Assembly (NCBI RefSeq): GCF_000504165.1
Contig: NZ_AYSE01000001.1
Span: 806,001-870,000, forward strand
Direction: 5' to 3'
Source: Bacillus sp. FJAT-14578
GTDB taxonomy: Bacteria; Bacillota; Bacilli; Bacillales; Bacillaceae_H
DNA: 64,000 bases
Positions 9,405 to 18,384 of the stretch are shown here, piece by piece (the stretch's first letter is position 1; each line of letters starts with the position of its first letter). The position numbers and the translations under genes were made by a program. Below the pieces are notes generated by a model that ran no database searches, had not been told where the DNA came from, and saw only the letters and a list, made by a program, of their open reading frames with translations.

Positions 9405-11741
9405 TTACACCTTCTGATACTCTTTAATTTTATTGATAAAATAAGCTGATGACTCTTGAGCAATAAACGATTCCTTCGCTTCTGAATAAACATTGATAGC
9501 TGATAACTTGTAATCCGGCATAATCAAAGTCCATCCTCCTTCTGAATGATAAATTTTCATTCCCTCTATCAATTCAACTTCATGTCCCTTGGCGTCTTCT
9601 AAAATCTTCCTCATAACCCTTCCTTGCACATCCATTGGACAAAATACACATTCCTTGACTACGTGAATATCAGGAACGATAGCGAGAATTTGAGAAATAG
9701 CTAAAAACTGAATGGCTGTTAATTCAAGTAATTGACAAAAAGCGTAAAAAGCATTTGTTTGAAAGGGAATCGTATTAAGCCATGTTTTCTTTCCATTTCT
9801 TTGCAAACTGGCTTGGATAACTTTATCACTAAGAGAAAAGAGATCCTCCTCGCTTATACGAGAAGAACGCAACCATTTATTTTGAATGAGATACTGATTA
9901 AACATATATAAAATTAAAGATTGTGTCTCAGTCAACTTTCCACCTGTTTCATCAAACAGTTGAAAATGATTACCGGAACCATTGACCTTTATCCCAAAAT
10001 GCACATTAGCTTTCTTTATTTCTGTTATCAGCTTTTCTTCATTGATGTCTTGATACAGCAGACACTGTACATTAAGCTCTGCGCATAATTTTTTCAACGT
10101 TTTTTGAATAAGGGCAGGGGCTGACACGATGACTCTTAAATTCGAGCCAATGATGGCAGGGAGATGATGAGTGTGAAGCAGTTTTGTTACATGCCTATCC
10201 AAAAGCATTTCTTCATTCTTGAACGATCGTTGTCCTATCGGCTCTTTTTTCCTCCATTGCTGCTTTCTTAAAAGCTGTTCCAATTTCCATTCCAAGTTAC
10301 GATTGATTAAAACGCCATCTTCTCCGTAAAATTGAACAAAAGCACCATCTTCTTTATTTTCTTGGTTTCTTCCAATATAAATAGCGCCATCTGCTTTTTC
10401 ACTCTGTACCGCATCTTGGACGAAAGGAACGGGAACAAGGTGAAAGTCTTCTACCTCAAAGCCGCATGACAGTAAGTGCATAACCATTTGTTCTTTAAGA
10501 AACTCTGTTCCCTCTTCGCAGCCAATAATGATTTTTTTATATTGTTTCCATAACTGACTTAACGCCCTGGCAATAAGTATATACGAACGTTCATTCAGAA
10601 CAGAGTGGGGAATGGTTCCTTGAACAACAAATGGATAGTGATAAAAAAACAACGGAGGTGAATCTTCATCATGATGAACGTAGCCGTTTAAAATCCTTTT
10701 CTCTCGCGGTACACTATATAAAACCATATGCTGGTGATGACCAAGCTGTTTCTTATCCTCTAATTTTATATTGGCATCAATCACTGCTTTTTGAACGGTT
10801 GAACTTTTTCCGATGGATACATCGGGCAATAGAATAGCTTCTTTTATGCAAGAGCCGGCTTCAACGATTCCATTTGCAGTCACTACAGCATATGGCCCGA
10901 TTGTCGCTCCTTTTCGTACAATCGTGCAATCTCCAATGAAAACGGGCCCCCGTAACGTAGCGTCTTCTTCAATATAAACATCCTTGCCGATCCAAATATG
11001 TTCTTCCATCACTTCGCCCTGTATGGAAAGGGCACATGTCCGGTCTAAAAGATCTTGCTGTGCCTTATAATAATGGTCGACCTCCCCTATATCGATCCAA
11101 TATTCTTTTGTCAAATAATGATAAATGGGCTGTTTCTCAAAGAGCAAAAGCGGAATTAAATCCAGGCTGATATCCATTGCCGTATTATCCTTCATGTAAT
11201 CCAACAACTCTCGCTCAATAATATAGATTCCGGTATTAATATAGTCACTTAATACTTCATGCTTCCGCGGTTTTTCGATGACCTTTTCCACTTTACCGTC
11301 AAACCTTGATAATACGGTGCCATAACGGAACGGAGTGGAAGACTTTTTCGTGATAACCGTCATGATTCCATTTTTTTTTCGATGATAGTTCATCGCCTCA
11401 TTAAAATCAATCGTTGTTAACGCATCTCCGCTCACGACCAAACAAGGACCTTCTATAAATGATTGTGCGTTTCGAAGGGCTCCTGCCGTACCAAGCGGCG
11501 ATTTCTCTAAAAAATAGGAGATACGGACCCCCCACCCGCTTCCATCCCCAAAGTAATCCTTGATGGAAGCAGGGAGATGACTTAAGGTAATGGCGATATC
11601 GACAATGCCATGATGTTTTAAGTGTTCAATCATATATTCTAATACAGGCTTATTTAATAAAGGCAGCATCGGTTTTGGAGTGCGATAAGTAAGGGGGCGA
11701 AGCCTCATGCCCTCCCCTCCTGCTAATATGATTGCTTTCAG
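9405..11741 (-). CDS. Sugar nucleotidyltransferase fused to a degenerate phosphohexomutase domain
   Basis: A 778-residue fusion. Residues 1 to about 230 are a nucleotidyltransferase with GGEGMRLRPLT, PKPM, PLGTAGALR and SGDAL, all intact. A left-handed beta-helix follows (about 245-345). The remainder has the fold signature of phosphomannomutase/phosphoglucomutase, but the phosphoserine loop TASHNP is replaced by IGRNQENK, the metal loop DGDADR by NGSGNH, and the C-terminal SGTEP phosphate site by DYKLSA, so this half looks catalytically dead. There is no ATG, GTG or TTG at the family start. GGGAGGGGAG precedes CTG at 11741, one base after the upstream stop, and I take that as the start. Probably makes an NDP-sugar for the neighbouring glycosyltransferase; the sugar is not known. 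Confidence 0.8.
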   Translation of the reverse strand: MKAIILAGGEGMRLRPLTYRTPKPMLPLLNKPVLEYMIEHLKHHGIVDIAITLSHLPASIKDYFGDGSGWGVRISYFLEKSPLGTAGALRNAQSFIEGPCLVVSGDALTTIDFNEAMNYHRKKNGIMTVITKKSSTPFRYGTVLSRFDGKVEKVIEKPRKHEVLSDYINTGIYIIERELLDYMKDNTAMDISLDLIPLLLFEKQPIYHYLTKEYWIDIGEVDHYYKAQQDLLDRTCALSIQGEVMEEHIWIGKDVYIEEDATLRGPVFIGDCTIVRKGATIGPYAVVTANGIVEAGSCIKEAILLPDVSIGKSSTVQKAVIDANIKLEDKKQLGHHQHMVLYSVPREKRILNGYVHHDEDSPPLFFYHYPFVVQGTIPHSVLNERSYILIARALSQLWKQYKKIIIGCEEGTEFLKEQMVMHLLSCGFEVEDFHLVPVPFVQDAVQSEKADGAIYIGRNQENKEDGAFVQFYGEDGVLINRNLEWKLEQLLRKQQWRKKEPIGQRSFKNEEMLLDRHVTKLLHTHHLPAIIGSNLRVIVSAPALIQKTLKKLCAELNVQCLLYQDINEEKLITEIKKANVHFGIKVNGSGNHFQLFDETGGKLTETQSLILYMFNQYLIQNKWLRSSRISEEDLFSLSDKVIQASLQRNGKKTWLNTIPFQTNAFYAFCQLLELTAIQFLAISQILAIVPDIHVVKECVFCPMDVQGRVMRKILEDAKGHEVELIEGMKIYHSEGGWTLIMPDYKLSAINVYSEAKESFIAQESSAYFINKIKEYQKV

Positions 11742-11742
11742 C

Positions 11743-14151
11743 TCACTCCCCTCCCTTCTCTTGAAATGTAAGGACATTGTCTTCAAAGAGCTTCGTTGTT
11801 TCTGTTGCAATGTGATCCCAGCCAAACACCGTTTCCACTCTTTTTTTACCTTTTTCACCTAAGCGACGGGCGTATTCTTTTTCCTGTAACAAGATTAAAA
11901 TCTTCTCGGCTAAATGAACGGCATCATCCGGGCGAACCTTTATGCCGGAAACCCCATCTTCCACAATTGTTTGCAGCCCTCCTGTATTTGTCACAATTGT
12001 GGGTTTCCCCACTACCATTCCTTCAAGGGCGACAATCCCAAAAGGCTCATACAAGCTTGGAAATACGACTATTTCGCTAAGATGAAACAACTGATTTCGT
12101 TCGTCATCGGTAACATAGCCAATAAATTGAATATGGCTGTCTAACTCCTTTTCTTTTACGAGTGCACGGTACTCATGCAATAAAGGGCCTTTTCCTGCAA
12201 CGATAAACCGAACATTCGCCGTTTCTTTTCGTATGATTTCAGCTGCTTCGATTAAAATGTGGAATCCTTTTTCATATACAACTCTTCCTACCGAAAAAAT
12301 GAGCCTGTCATTAGAGGACAATCGATATTTTTTCTTTATGTTGTTCGACCGACATTGGGACAAAAACATTCCCGGCTCAATTCCGTTGGGAAAGACGGAT
12401 ATTTTGTCTGGTCGTACATAGAATAAATCGATAAGTTCTTTTTTCATATATTCACTGCAAACAATAACTGCTTGAGCATCATGAATCAGTCTTTTTTCTT
12501 TTTCATGCACACTCTCTTGTAATGAATTATGAATGCCATTATTCCGGCCATGTTCTGTCGCATGAATGGTACAAATCAATGGAATCTTTAATTGAGCCTG
12601 AATCACCCGAGCAGCACTTCCTACAAGCCAGTCATGCGCATGAACAAGATGGAACGGAATATGCTTACATAAGCGTAAGCCCTCATGTACCATGGCTGTA
12701 TTTAAGCTGTTAACCCATGCGAAGAAATCTGAATGATGGGGCTGTAAGCTTAACACCCTGCAGACATGGACACCTTGGATCTTTTCATAGGCTGGGAGCC
12801 CTTCTACAAATGTGGTGATAACAAATACTTGGTGACCTTGCTTTGCCAACGTTCGAGATAAGTCAAATACGTGGCGTGATAACCCTCCCACTACAAGGGG
12901 CGGAAACTCCCATGACAGCATTAAAATATTTAATCTGGAATTTTCTTGATTGTTTAAATAAAGCGGCTCACTTGAGAATGTTCCTCGCAACGTTTTCAAA
13001 TGTTCTATCGACAGATACGAAAAGATTGAACAATCGATTGTCTCATCGATAACCGAACCTTCTTCAACCATTCTATAAAGGGATTTAAAGTGTTTTACAT
13101 GCATATTCAAACAGTTGAGAACATATTCTTTCTTTTCCATATCTTTCGCCAAAAACTGCACCCATTCCTTACTCGAGACAATGAACCATGTTTTCATCAT
13201 TTGTAAAAAAAGAGCACTTTGCGCAAAATCTATGCATTTCCATAAGGTTTCTTCCATCTCATATACAATCGTATGAATTTCATGATTAAGCTGATTAAGC
13301 CACCGCTCTCCAAATTTTGGGTTTATTGCGGCCTTTTTTCTTATTGTAGAAGAAGAATGTAAATTTTCGATGAAGAATTGTTTAGGTAATTGAAAATTTA
13401 CCGATTCACCTTTTCCCTTCTTAAGAAAAGAAAACAACTTCTTTGGAATGCTTCCTATTTCGATAGTTACCATGAAAACATTTGATAACGCTTTCATTCC
13501 TCCGGAAACTTTTTTCTCTATTTCTTCGCCTTCTTCGCCATACGGGATTATAAACATGTTTCGAGAAGAGAAATAAGGACTTGATTCTATCACATGATCT
13601 TCCAGAAGAAATTGCCTATTCAAAAATGTATATTGAATCCCTTCTCCATGTAAAATTTCTTCAATCTCTTCCGTTACGAATCCCTCTTCTACCCAAAACC
13701 CTCTTGGTTTTTCACGGAAACAGTCTTCAAAAATATGAATGCCATAACTAATTTGAATCTCCTTGCCTTTCCTTGTTGAAAGAAAAGGAAGCAAACAGTG
13801 GCTCGCGGTTGTCGGGATACATTCAATTTTTTCTTGTCCATATAAGTGTCTCAAGAAGTTTAGCAAATTATGGTTCCACCTCAAAAGTACCTGAATAAAA
13901 TCTTTTTTGTTTTCTTTTTGTAAATAAAGGAAAAACCGCTGTTGAAAATCCGGTCGATCCCACAACTCCAATAAAAGAGGAGAAATAGCAATAGTACAAG
14001 GTGGAATTTCTTCAGCTTCTAAATAGTTAAGCAATGGCAAATAGAACTGTACCATATCTCGATATAAATCTGTTTCGTCCCAATGTGCTTCTCCCATCTT
14101 TGAAAAGTAAGCAAATGGAGCATAAATAACTGCTAGTTGATTTGTTTTCAT
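11743..14151 (-). CDS. GH57-like (DUF1957) and GT4 glycosyltransferase fusion
   Basis: An 802-residue two-domain protein. Residues 1-365 follow the GH57/DUF1957 branching-enzyme layout: YLPLLNYL, ISPLLLELW, the TTASHCLLPFL segment (114-124), then GFWVEEGF (151-158) where active enzymes have GFWLPEC with the nucleophile Glu. The usual N-terminal HLPYVRHPE motif is replaced by YAPFAYFSK and the catalytic Asp segment is not recognisable, so activity is doubtful. Residues 407-800 are a GT4 domain of the glycogen-synthase-like type: MLSWEFPPLVVGGLSRH, GRVVYEKGFHILIEA and PSLYEPFGIVALEGM. AAGGTG precedes the ATG and overlaps the end of the DUF4912 gene. Likely transfers sugars from a nucleotide donor to a glucan-like polymer; polymer and donor are inference. 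Confidence 0.82.
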   Translation of the reverse strand: MKTNQLAVIYAPFAYFSKMGEAHWDETDLYRDMVQFYLPLLNYLEAEEIPPCTIAISPLLLELWDRPDFQQRFFLYLQKENKKDFIQVLLRWNHNLLNFLRHLYGQEKIECIPTTASHCLLPFLSTRKGKEIQISYGIHIFEDCFREKPRGFWVEEGFVTEEIEEILHGEGIQYTFLNRQFLLEDHVIESSPYFSSRNMFIIPYGEEGEEIEKKVSGGMKALSNVFMVTIEIGSIPKKLFSFLKKGKGESVNFQLPKQFFIENLHSSSTIRKKAAINPKFGERWLNQLNHEIHTIVYEMEETLWKCIDFAQSALFLQMMKTWFIVSSKEWVQFLAKDMEKKEYVLNCLNMHVKHFKSLYRMVEEGSVIDETIDCSIFSYLSIEHLKTLRGTFSSEPLYLNNQENSRLNILMLSWEFPPLVVGGLSRHVFDLSRTLAKQGHQVFVITTFVEGLPAYEKIQGVHVCRVLSLQPHHSDFFAWVNSLNTAMVHEGLRLCKHIPFHLVHAHDWLVGSAARVIQAQLKIPLICTIHATEHGRNNGIHNSLQESVHEKEKRLIHDAQAVIVCSEYMKKELIDLFYVRPDKISVFPNGIEPGMFLSQCRSNNIKKKYRLSSNDRLIFSVGRVVYEKGFHILIEAAEIIRKETANVRFIVAGKGPLLHEYRALVKEKELDSHIQFIGYVTDDERNQLFHLSEIVVFPSLYEPFGIVALEGMVVGKPTIVTNTGGLQTIVEDGVSGIKVRPDDAVHLAEKILILLQEKEYARRLGEKGKKRVETVFGWDHIATETTKLFEDNVLTFQEKGGE

Positions 14152-14157
14152 TGCTTT

Positions 14158-14628
14158 TCACCTTATATTTTTCGTATAACAGGAATACGTACTAAAAAGA
14201 GGGGACCACTCTGGTGAAGTTGGACGATTCAACTGCCAATCTGATGATGACTGGGGTTGAATAGCTGTCTCCATGGAATTATTACCACTTAAATGAATGG
14301 TATTAGAGCGTAAAATAGTATAATAAGAGGTTGATAATAGGACAGCAATATCAACGACATAAGTTTTATTCGCCGGCAGCGTCAAAAAGGTATGTTTCTT
14401 TTCTGACTGAAGGGGATATTGCTTCCACTTATTCGAGTTATGCCCATTAAAGATAACATTTGTAATATCATAAACAATTAAGCACAGCGCCTCTTCCTTC
14501 CATTCACATAAAAAACATTCCTCAAATAACTGTTTAGTTAAAGCAGAAATATTCCAATGAACAGATAAAGTAGAATCATTCAAACATAATAGTTTGCATA
14601 CATCAATATCCAAATGTTCCATACTCAA
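14158..14628 (-). CDS. DUF4912-like protein, first gene of the glucan-like operon
   Basis: A 156-residue protein with features I associate with DUF4912: an early LSVHWNIS (family pattern vyWdi), a central KTYVVDIAVL and LRSNTIHLSG. Function unknown. The start is probably the TTG at 14628, six bases after AGGTGA; an ATG at 14622 is the alternative. The stop lies 6 bases before the next ATG, so the four genes from here to 8738 form one tightly packed operon. DUF4912 genes beside GH57-like and GT4 genes are, from memory, a recurrent arrangement in Firmicutes; this should be checked by search. Confidence 0.6.
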   Translation of the reverse strand: MSMEHLDIDVCKLLCLNDSTLSVHWNISALTKQLFEECFLCEWKEEALCLIVYDITNVIFNGHNSNKWKQYPLQSEKKHTFLTLPANKTYVVDIAVLLSTSYYTILRSNTIHLSGNNSMETAIQPQSSSDWQLNRPTSPEWSPLFSTYSCYTKNIR

Positions 14629-15057
14629 AATAAATCACCTATATTACTGATTTTTTTGCTTATTTTCATATAATCCGTCTTAAACATTACCATAGTTTTT
14701 ATCCGGTTTACGGTTTACAGTTTTCTGTTCTCTCATCTTGAATAAACTCACAAAGGTAAGAATTTAGCATGGGCATTCTTTGCTCATGTTAAATTCTTTA
14801 TATAGCTGTCCCATAAGCCTCTAATAAAGCACAAGAACTGTTTTTTACTTAATCTTAACATTAAGCATCTGCTGTCACAATAAACGCAATTTGTCGATTT
14901 ACGTAAATGTTGTAAACAAGAGTGTATGACTTAAATGATCGTCTATATGAATCCACTTTAATAATTTACCGCTGCCACATTATTTAGCTGCCATTATATG
15001 CACCATTCCATGGTATGATAACTTTAGCAAATTATGATTTTTGAGGTGACATCCTGC
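14629..15057. other. Divergent intergenic region with hairpin and repeat fragment
   Basis: About 430 bases between the glucan-like operon and the plus-strand pair. It contains a 17-bp stem with G-T pairs (14758-14798, seven-base loop) and, at 14808-14849, a fragment matching the leader found before the two-hairpin repeat at 44791 (shared cccataagcctct and cacaa...ctgttttttact). Both promoters must lie here, but none could be assigned with confidence. Confidence 0.55.
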
Positions 15058-15441
15058 ATGTTTAATTACGTTATTGTGGTCTTAATCGCTATCGCCATCA
15101 TTGTTTACTTGTTATCTTTTTTTAAACATTCCAAAATCGAGGCTCTGGAAAAGCAAGTCGAACAATTATCTTTGTCTATGATGCAAGAAACATATCAATT
15201 AAAAAAACAAATAAAAGCACTCCAAGAAGAATTAATGATGGACAACTTTCAGTCTCCGCGACGAGAAAGCACGCCTGCCCGATCCATTGTTATCGATAAA
15301 ACATTACCTGTTCACAACCAAATCATCCACTTTCACAAAGAAGGATATTCGATTCAAGAAATTGCTAAACACACCTCTTTACCTCTAGAAGAGGTTCGGC
15401 TCATTATTCAGCAACAACACTGGGGAGGTCGTTCATTATGA
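15058..15441 (+). CDS. Membrane-anchored coiled-coil protein with C-terminal helix-turn-helix
   Basis: A 127-residue protein not recognised by name. One N-terminal membrane helix (about residues 4-22) is followed by a charged coiled coil (LEKQVEQLSLSMMQ onwards), a linker, then a C-terminal segment IIHFHKEGYSIQEIAKHT that reads like a helix-turn-helix of the resolvase/sigma-region-4 type. GAGGTG lies 10 bases before the ATG at 15058. An ATG at 15034 precedes that site and is unlikely. It overlaps the next gene by 4 bases. By position it could correspond to B. subtilis yqzC or yqzD, beside the pst operon. Confidence 0.65.
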   Translation: MFNYVIVVLIAIAIIVYLLSFFKHSKIEALEKQVEQLSLSMMQETYQLKKQIKALQEELMMDNFQSPRRESTPARSIVIDKTLPVHNQIIHFHKEGYSIQEIAKHTSLPLEEVRLIIQQQHWGGRSL

Positions 15442-15905
15442 GAGGCTCTTCCTCTTTACGCGCTTTTTCCATGGGCATATTCGTCACTACAACTATCCTA
15501 TGGGGAGTACGCATATACGATGGCCAGGAAGATTCTCCTCCTTCAAAGCCTTCTCTCACCGAAGAAAGCGTTCAGGAATATTTAAAAGAAAAAGATTACA
15601 TGGCAATTCCCAAACGGGAGTATATGGAATTAACCAATAAAACGAAAGAAAAAAACCAACAGCAAGTACCCGAACCTTCTCCACCCCAAATCGCTACTAT
15701 TCAAATTCAACAGGGCACAAGGGCTGTGGAAGTAGCGAAATTACTCGAGCAGCAAGGCGTCGTTAAAAGTGCATCTGAATTTCAACAATATTTGGCCAAT
15801 GCCCAATTAACGGACAAACTCCGAGTGGGTACCTATCAAATTACACCAAACATGTCTTTTACCCAAATTGCTAACATTTTAACCAAACAAGTCGTTCAGG
15901 AATAA
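15438..15905 (+). CDS. Single-pass protein with MltG/YceG-like domain remnant
   Basis: A 155-residue protein with an uncleaved signal-anchor (residues 8-25) and a proline-rich linker. Its C-terminal 70 residues (IQIQQGTRAVEVAKLLEQQG, then VGTYQITPNMSFTQIANIL) match the LysM-like first subdomain of MltG endolytic transglycosylases. The catalytic part of MltG, with its Glu, is missing, so it is probably a cell-wall-binding or regulatory protein. It overlaps the preceding gene by ATGA and ends at a terminator shared with phoU. Possibly the equivalent of B. subtilis yqzC or yqzD; not certain. Confidence 0.65.
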   Translation: MRGSSSLRAFSMGIFVTTTILWGVRIYDGQEDSPPSKPSLTEESVQEYLKEKDYMAIPKREYMELTNKTKEKNQQQVPEPSPPQIATIQIQQGTRAVEVAKLLEQQGVVKSASEFQQYLANAQLTDKLRVGTYQITPNMSFTQIANILTKQVVQE

Positions 15906-15946
15906 AAAAAGTCTCTCTCCATTTAAATGGAGAGAGACTTTTTTTA
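15903..15946. terminator. Bidirectional terminator, MltG-like gene / phoU
   Basis: Perfect stem of about 20 bp centred on atttaaat, with A7 and T7 flanks, between two convergent genes. It includes both stop codons. Confidence 0.92.
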
Positions 15947-16603
15947 TTCATTTAGATCGTATCGTTTACCTTTTACCAGGTAAAAAACGTTCTCGGCAAC
16001 GTTAGTAGCATGGTCAGCAAAACGCTCCAAATAACGGGTAATAAATAATAGCTGTGTAATTTGAGGAAGCGCTTCTTGCTTTTCCTTTGCTAAATTCAAT
16101 AGCTCAATAATGGTTTCTCCATAAAGGGAATCCACTTCATCATCCATTTCTGCAACCTTTTTGGCAAGCAGAATATCTTCATCATTATAAGACTTTAACG
16201 AAAGAGACAGCATTTCTGTCGCTAATTCATACATTTTTGTAATATGTTCAAGGGGTTTGATTAGCGGCTCTTTCCCAATACGAATCGTTGACTTAGCAAT
16301 GTTCACTGAAAAATCAGCCATCCGTTCAATATCCGAAGCGATTTTTATAGCCACAATCACCCTTCTTAAGTCAACGGCTACAGGCTGTTGTTTAGCGATT
16401 AATAAAATAGCTAAATCATTAATTTCTTCCTCTAAACGATTCACTTTATAGTCATCGTCGATTACAGTCAACGCTGCCTCAACATCTTTTTCCGTTAAAG
16501 CTTGAAAAGACTTACCCATGGATTTCTCTGTCAAATTTCCTATTTCAACCAGCTTTTCTCTTAATACTTTTAAATCACCATGAAATCGTTCCCGTACTAC
16601 CAT
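15944..16603 (-). CDS. phoU: Phosphate transport regulator PhoU
   Basis: Cytoplasmic helical protein with two PhoU three-helix bundles (about residues 10-105 and 115-210), containing the repeated metal-binding type motifs KIASDIERMADFSVNIAK and YLERFADHATNVAENV. It couples the Pst transporter to phosphate signalling; here it ends the pst operon. The ATG at 16603 (MVVRERFHGDL) follows AGGAG and gives 219 residues, the normal length. B. subtilis 168 lacks a phoU after pst as I remember it, so this layout is more like other Bacillaceae. Confidence 0.93.
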   Translation of the reverse strand: MVVRERFHGDLKVLREKLVEIGNLTEKSMGKSFQALTEKDVEAALTVIDDDYKVNRLEEEINDLAILLIAKQQPVAVDLRRVIVAIKIASDIERMADFSVNIAKSTIRIGKEPLIKPLEHITKMYELATEMLSLSLKSYNDEDILLAKKVAEMDDEVDSLYGETIIELLNLAKEKQEALPQITQLLFITRYLERFADHATNVAENVFYLVKGKRYDLNE

Positions 16604-16645
16604 GAAGCCCCATCTCCTATCTAAGAAGTCTTGAAATGTCAATTA

Positions 16646-17455
16646 TTAACCGAAACGACCTGTAATATAATCTTCTGTTCTTTTATCAGATGGGTTAGAG
16701 AAGATTTTGTCCGTTTCAGCAAACTCTACTACTTCACCACTCAAGAAGAAAGCTGTTTTATCAGAAATACGAGCGGCTTGCTGCATGTTATGCGTCACAA
16801 TGATAATGCTGAAGTTTTGTTTTAATTCTTGGACTAACTCTTCTACTTTTAATGTAGAAATTGGGTCAAGCGCGGATGTTGGTTCATCCATCAGAATAAC
16901 GTCCGGTTCAATAGCTAGACAGCGTGCAATACATAGACGTTGTTGCTGTCCCCCTGATAATCCGTATGCATTTTGATTCAAGCGGTCTTTTACTTCATCC
17001 CAGATTGCTGCACCACGTAAACTTTTTTCAACAACCTCATCTAAGATTTTCTTATTGCGAATACCATGGATTCTTGGTCCATATGCGATATTATCATAAA
17101 TGGATTTCGGGAATGGATTTGGTTTTTGGAATACCATTCCTACTTGGGTACGTAACTCTTCTACCTGGTAAGAGTTATCAAAAATGTTTCGGCCGCGATA
17201 GTTAATTTCACCTGATGTACGGACGATTGGACTCAATTCAACCATACGGTTCAACGTTTTAATATACGTTGACTTACCGCATCCTGAAGGACCAATAATG
17301 GCCGTTACTTCGTTTTCACGAATGTTTAAATCAATATTCTTTAATGCATGTGTCTCTCCGTACCATAGGTTTAATCCTTTTGTTTCGTATACGAGCTCTT
17401 TATTTTTACCAACCTCTTGGCTATTTTTCTCTCTTACAATGTTTGTAGCTTGCAT
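16646..17455 (-). CDS. pstB: Phosphate ABC transporter ATP-binding protein PstB
   Basis: ATPase of the high-affinity phosphate importer. Walker [10 protein letters not shown], signature LSGGQQQR, Walker [13 protein letters not shown] and the switch His in VTHNM are all present. The 269-residue protein starts at the ATG at 17455, ten bases after AAGGAGG. There is only one PstB here, whereas B. subtilis has two (PstBA, PstBB). Confidence 0.97.
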   Translation of the reverse strand: MQATNIVREKNSQEVGKNKELVYETKGLNLWYGETHALKNIDLNIRENEVTAIIGPSGCGKSTYIKTLNRMVELSPIVRTSGEINYRGRNIFDNSYQVEELRTQVGMVFQKPNPFPKSIYDNIAYGPRIHGIRNKKILDEVVEKSLRGAAIWDEVKDRLNQNAYGLSGGQQQRLCIARCLAIEPDVILMDEPTSALDPISTLKVEELVQELKQNFSIIIVTHNMQQAARISDKTAFFLSGEVVEFAETDKIFSNPSDKRTEDYITGRFG

Positions 17456-17507
17456 AAAATTGGTTCCTCCTTCATCCAATATCCATTAGGATTGTGCCAT
17501 TATTAAC

Positions 17508-18383
17508 TTAGTAACGTTTTTGAAACTTATTGCGAATGAAAACGGCGATCGAATTCATTAAAATCAAGAAAACCAACAAAACCATAATACCCGCAGCCGC
17601 CACATGCTGGAATTCAGCTTGAGGTCGACTCGTCCAGTTATAAATTTGCATTGGCAATACCGTAAATTGGTCAAGCAAGCCTGTAGGCAAATAAGCAATA
17701 AACGTTGGAATCCCGACAACCACAAGCGGAGCTGTTTCTCCCACCGCACGAGATAAAGCTAAAATACTTCCTGTTAGAATTCCCGGAATGGCAGCAGGTA
17801 ATACGACATTTTTGATTGTCTGCCATTTTGTTGCCCCCATTCCATAAGATGCTTCTCGTAATTCTTTCGGAACAGCACGAATCGCTTCTTGCGCCGAGAC
17901 AACAATGACCGGTAAAATAAGCAAGCTCATCGTTAAACCTGCCGCTAAAACACTTCGCCCTAAAGCTAATTGACGTACAAATATCGTTAAACCTAAAAGA
18001 CCGAACACAATAGATGGAACCCCTGCTAAATTAGCGATATTCAGCTTAATAAAATCATTGAAACGATTTTTCTTTGCATATTCCTCCAAATAGAGCGCTG
18101 CTCCAACCCCTAAAAAGAGTGATACTGGGGCCACAACTGCCATCAACCAAAGCGAACCGATAAGAGCTGCTTTAACGCCCGCCTCTTCCGGTCTTCGTGA
18201 AGCAAAGTTTTGCAGGAAGTCAGCATCTAACCAGCCTAACCCTTGAGTCAATATCCGATATAAAAGTATAGCTAGCACCGCTAATCCAAAAAGAGTAGCA
18301 CAAAAGAAAATAAATTTAAAAATCGTATTGGACAGAAGACGACTTCCCATTTTCTTTTGTACGAGTTCACGATCGATATACAT
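17508..18383 (-). CDS. pstA: Phosphate ABC transporter permease PstA
   Basis: Inner-membrane permease subunit with six predicted helices and the EAA-loop typical of binding-protein-dependent permeases (REASYGMGATKWQTIKNVVLP). It pairs with PstC to form the phosphate channel. The start overlaps the end region of pstC by coupling: GGGAGGAG within the last pstC codons serves it, and its ATG lies one base after the pstC stop. Confidence 0.96.
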   Translation of the reverse strand: MYIDRELVQKKMGSRLLSNTIFKFIFFCATLFGLAVLAILLYRILTQGLGWLDADFLQNFASRRPEEAGVKAALIGSLWLMAVVAPVSLFLGVGAALYLEEYAKKNRFNDFIKLNIANLAGVPSIVFGLLGLTIFVRQLALGRSVLAAGLTMSLLILPVIVVSAQEAIRAVPKELREASYGMGATKWQTIKNVVLPAAIPGILTGSILALSRAVGETAPLVVVGIPTFIAYLPTGLLDQFTVLPMQIYNWTSRPQAEFQHVAAAGIMVLLVFLILMNSIAVFIRNKFQKRY

Positions 18384-18384
18384 A

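Noticed and set aside
14710..14735. TTTACG and TTTACA close together upstream of the DUF4912 operon, as possible Pho boxes
   Set aside because: They are 7 bases apart start to start, not 11, and no further unit follows.
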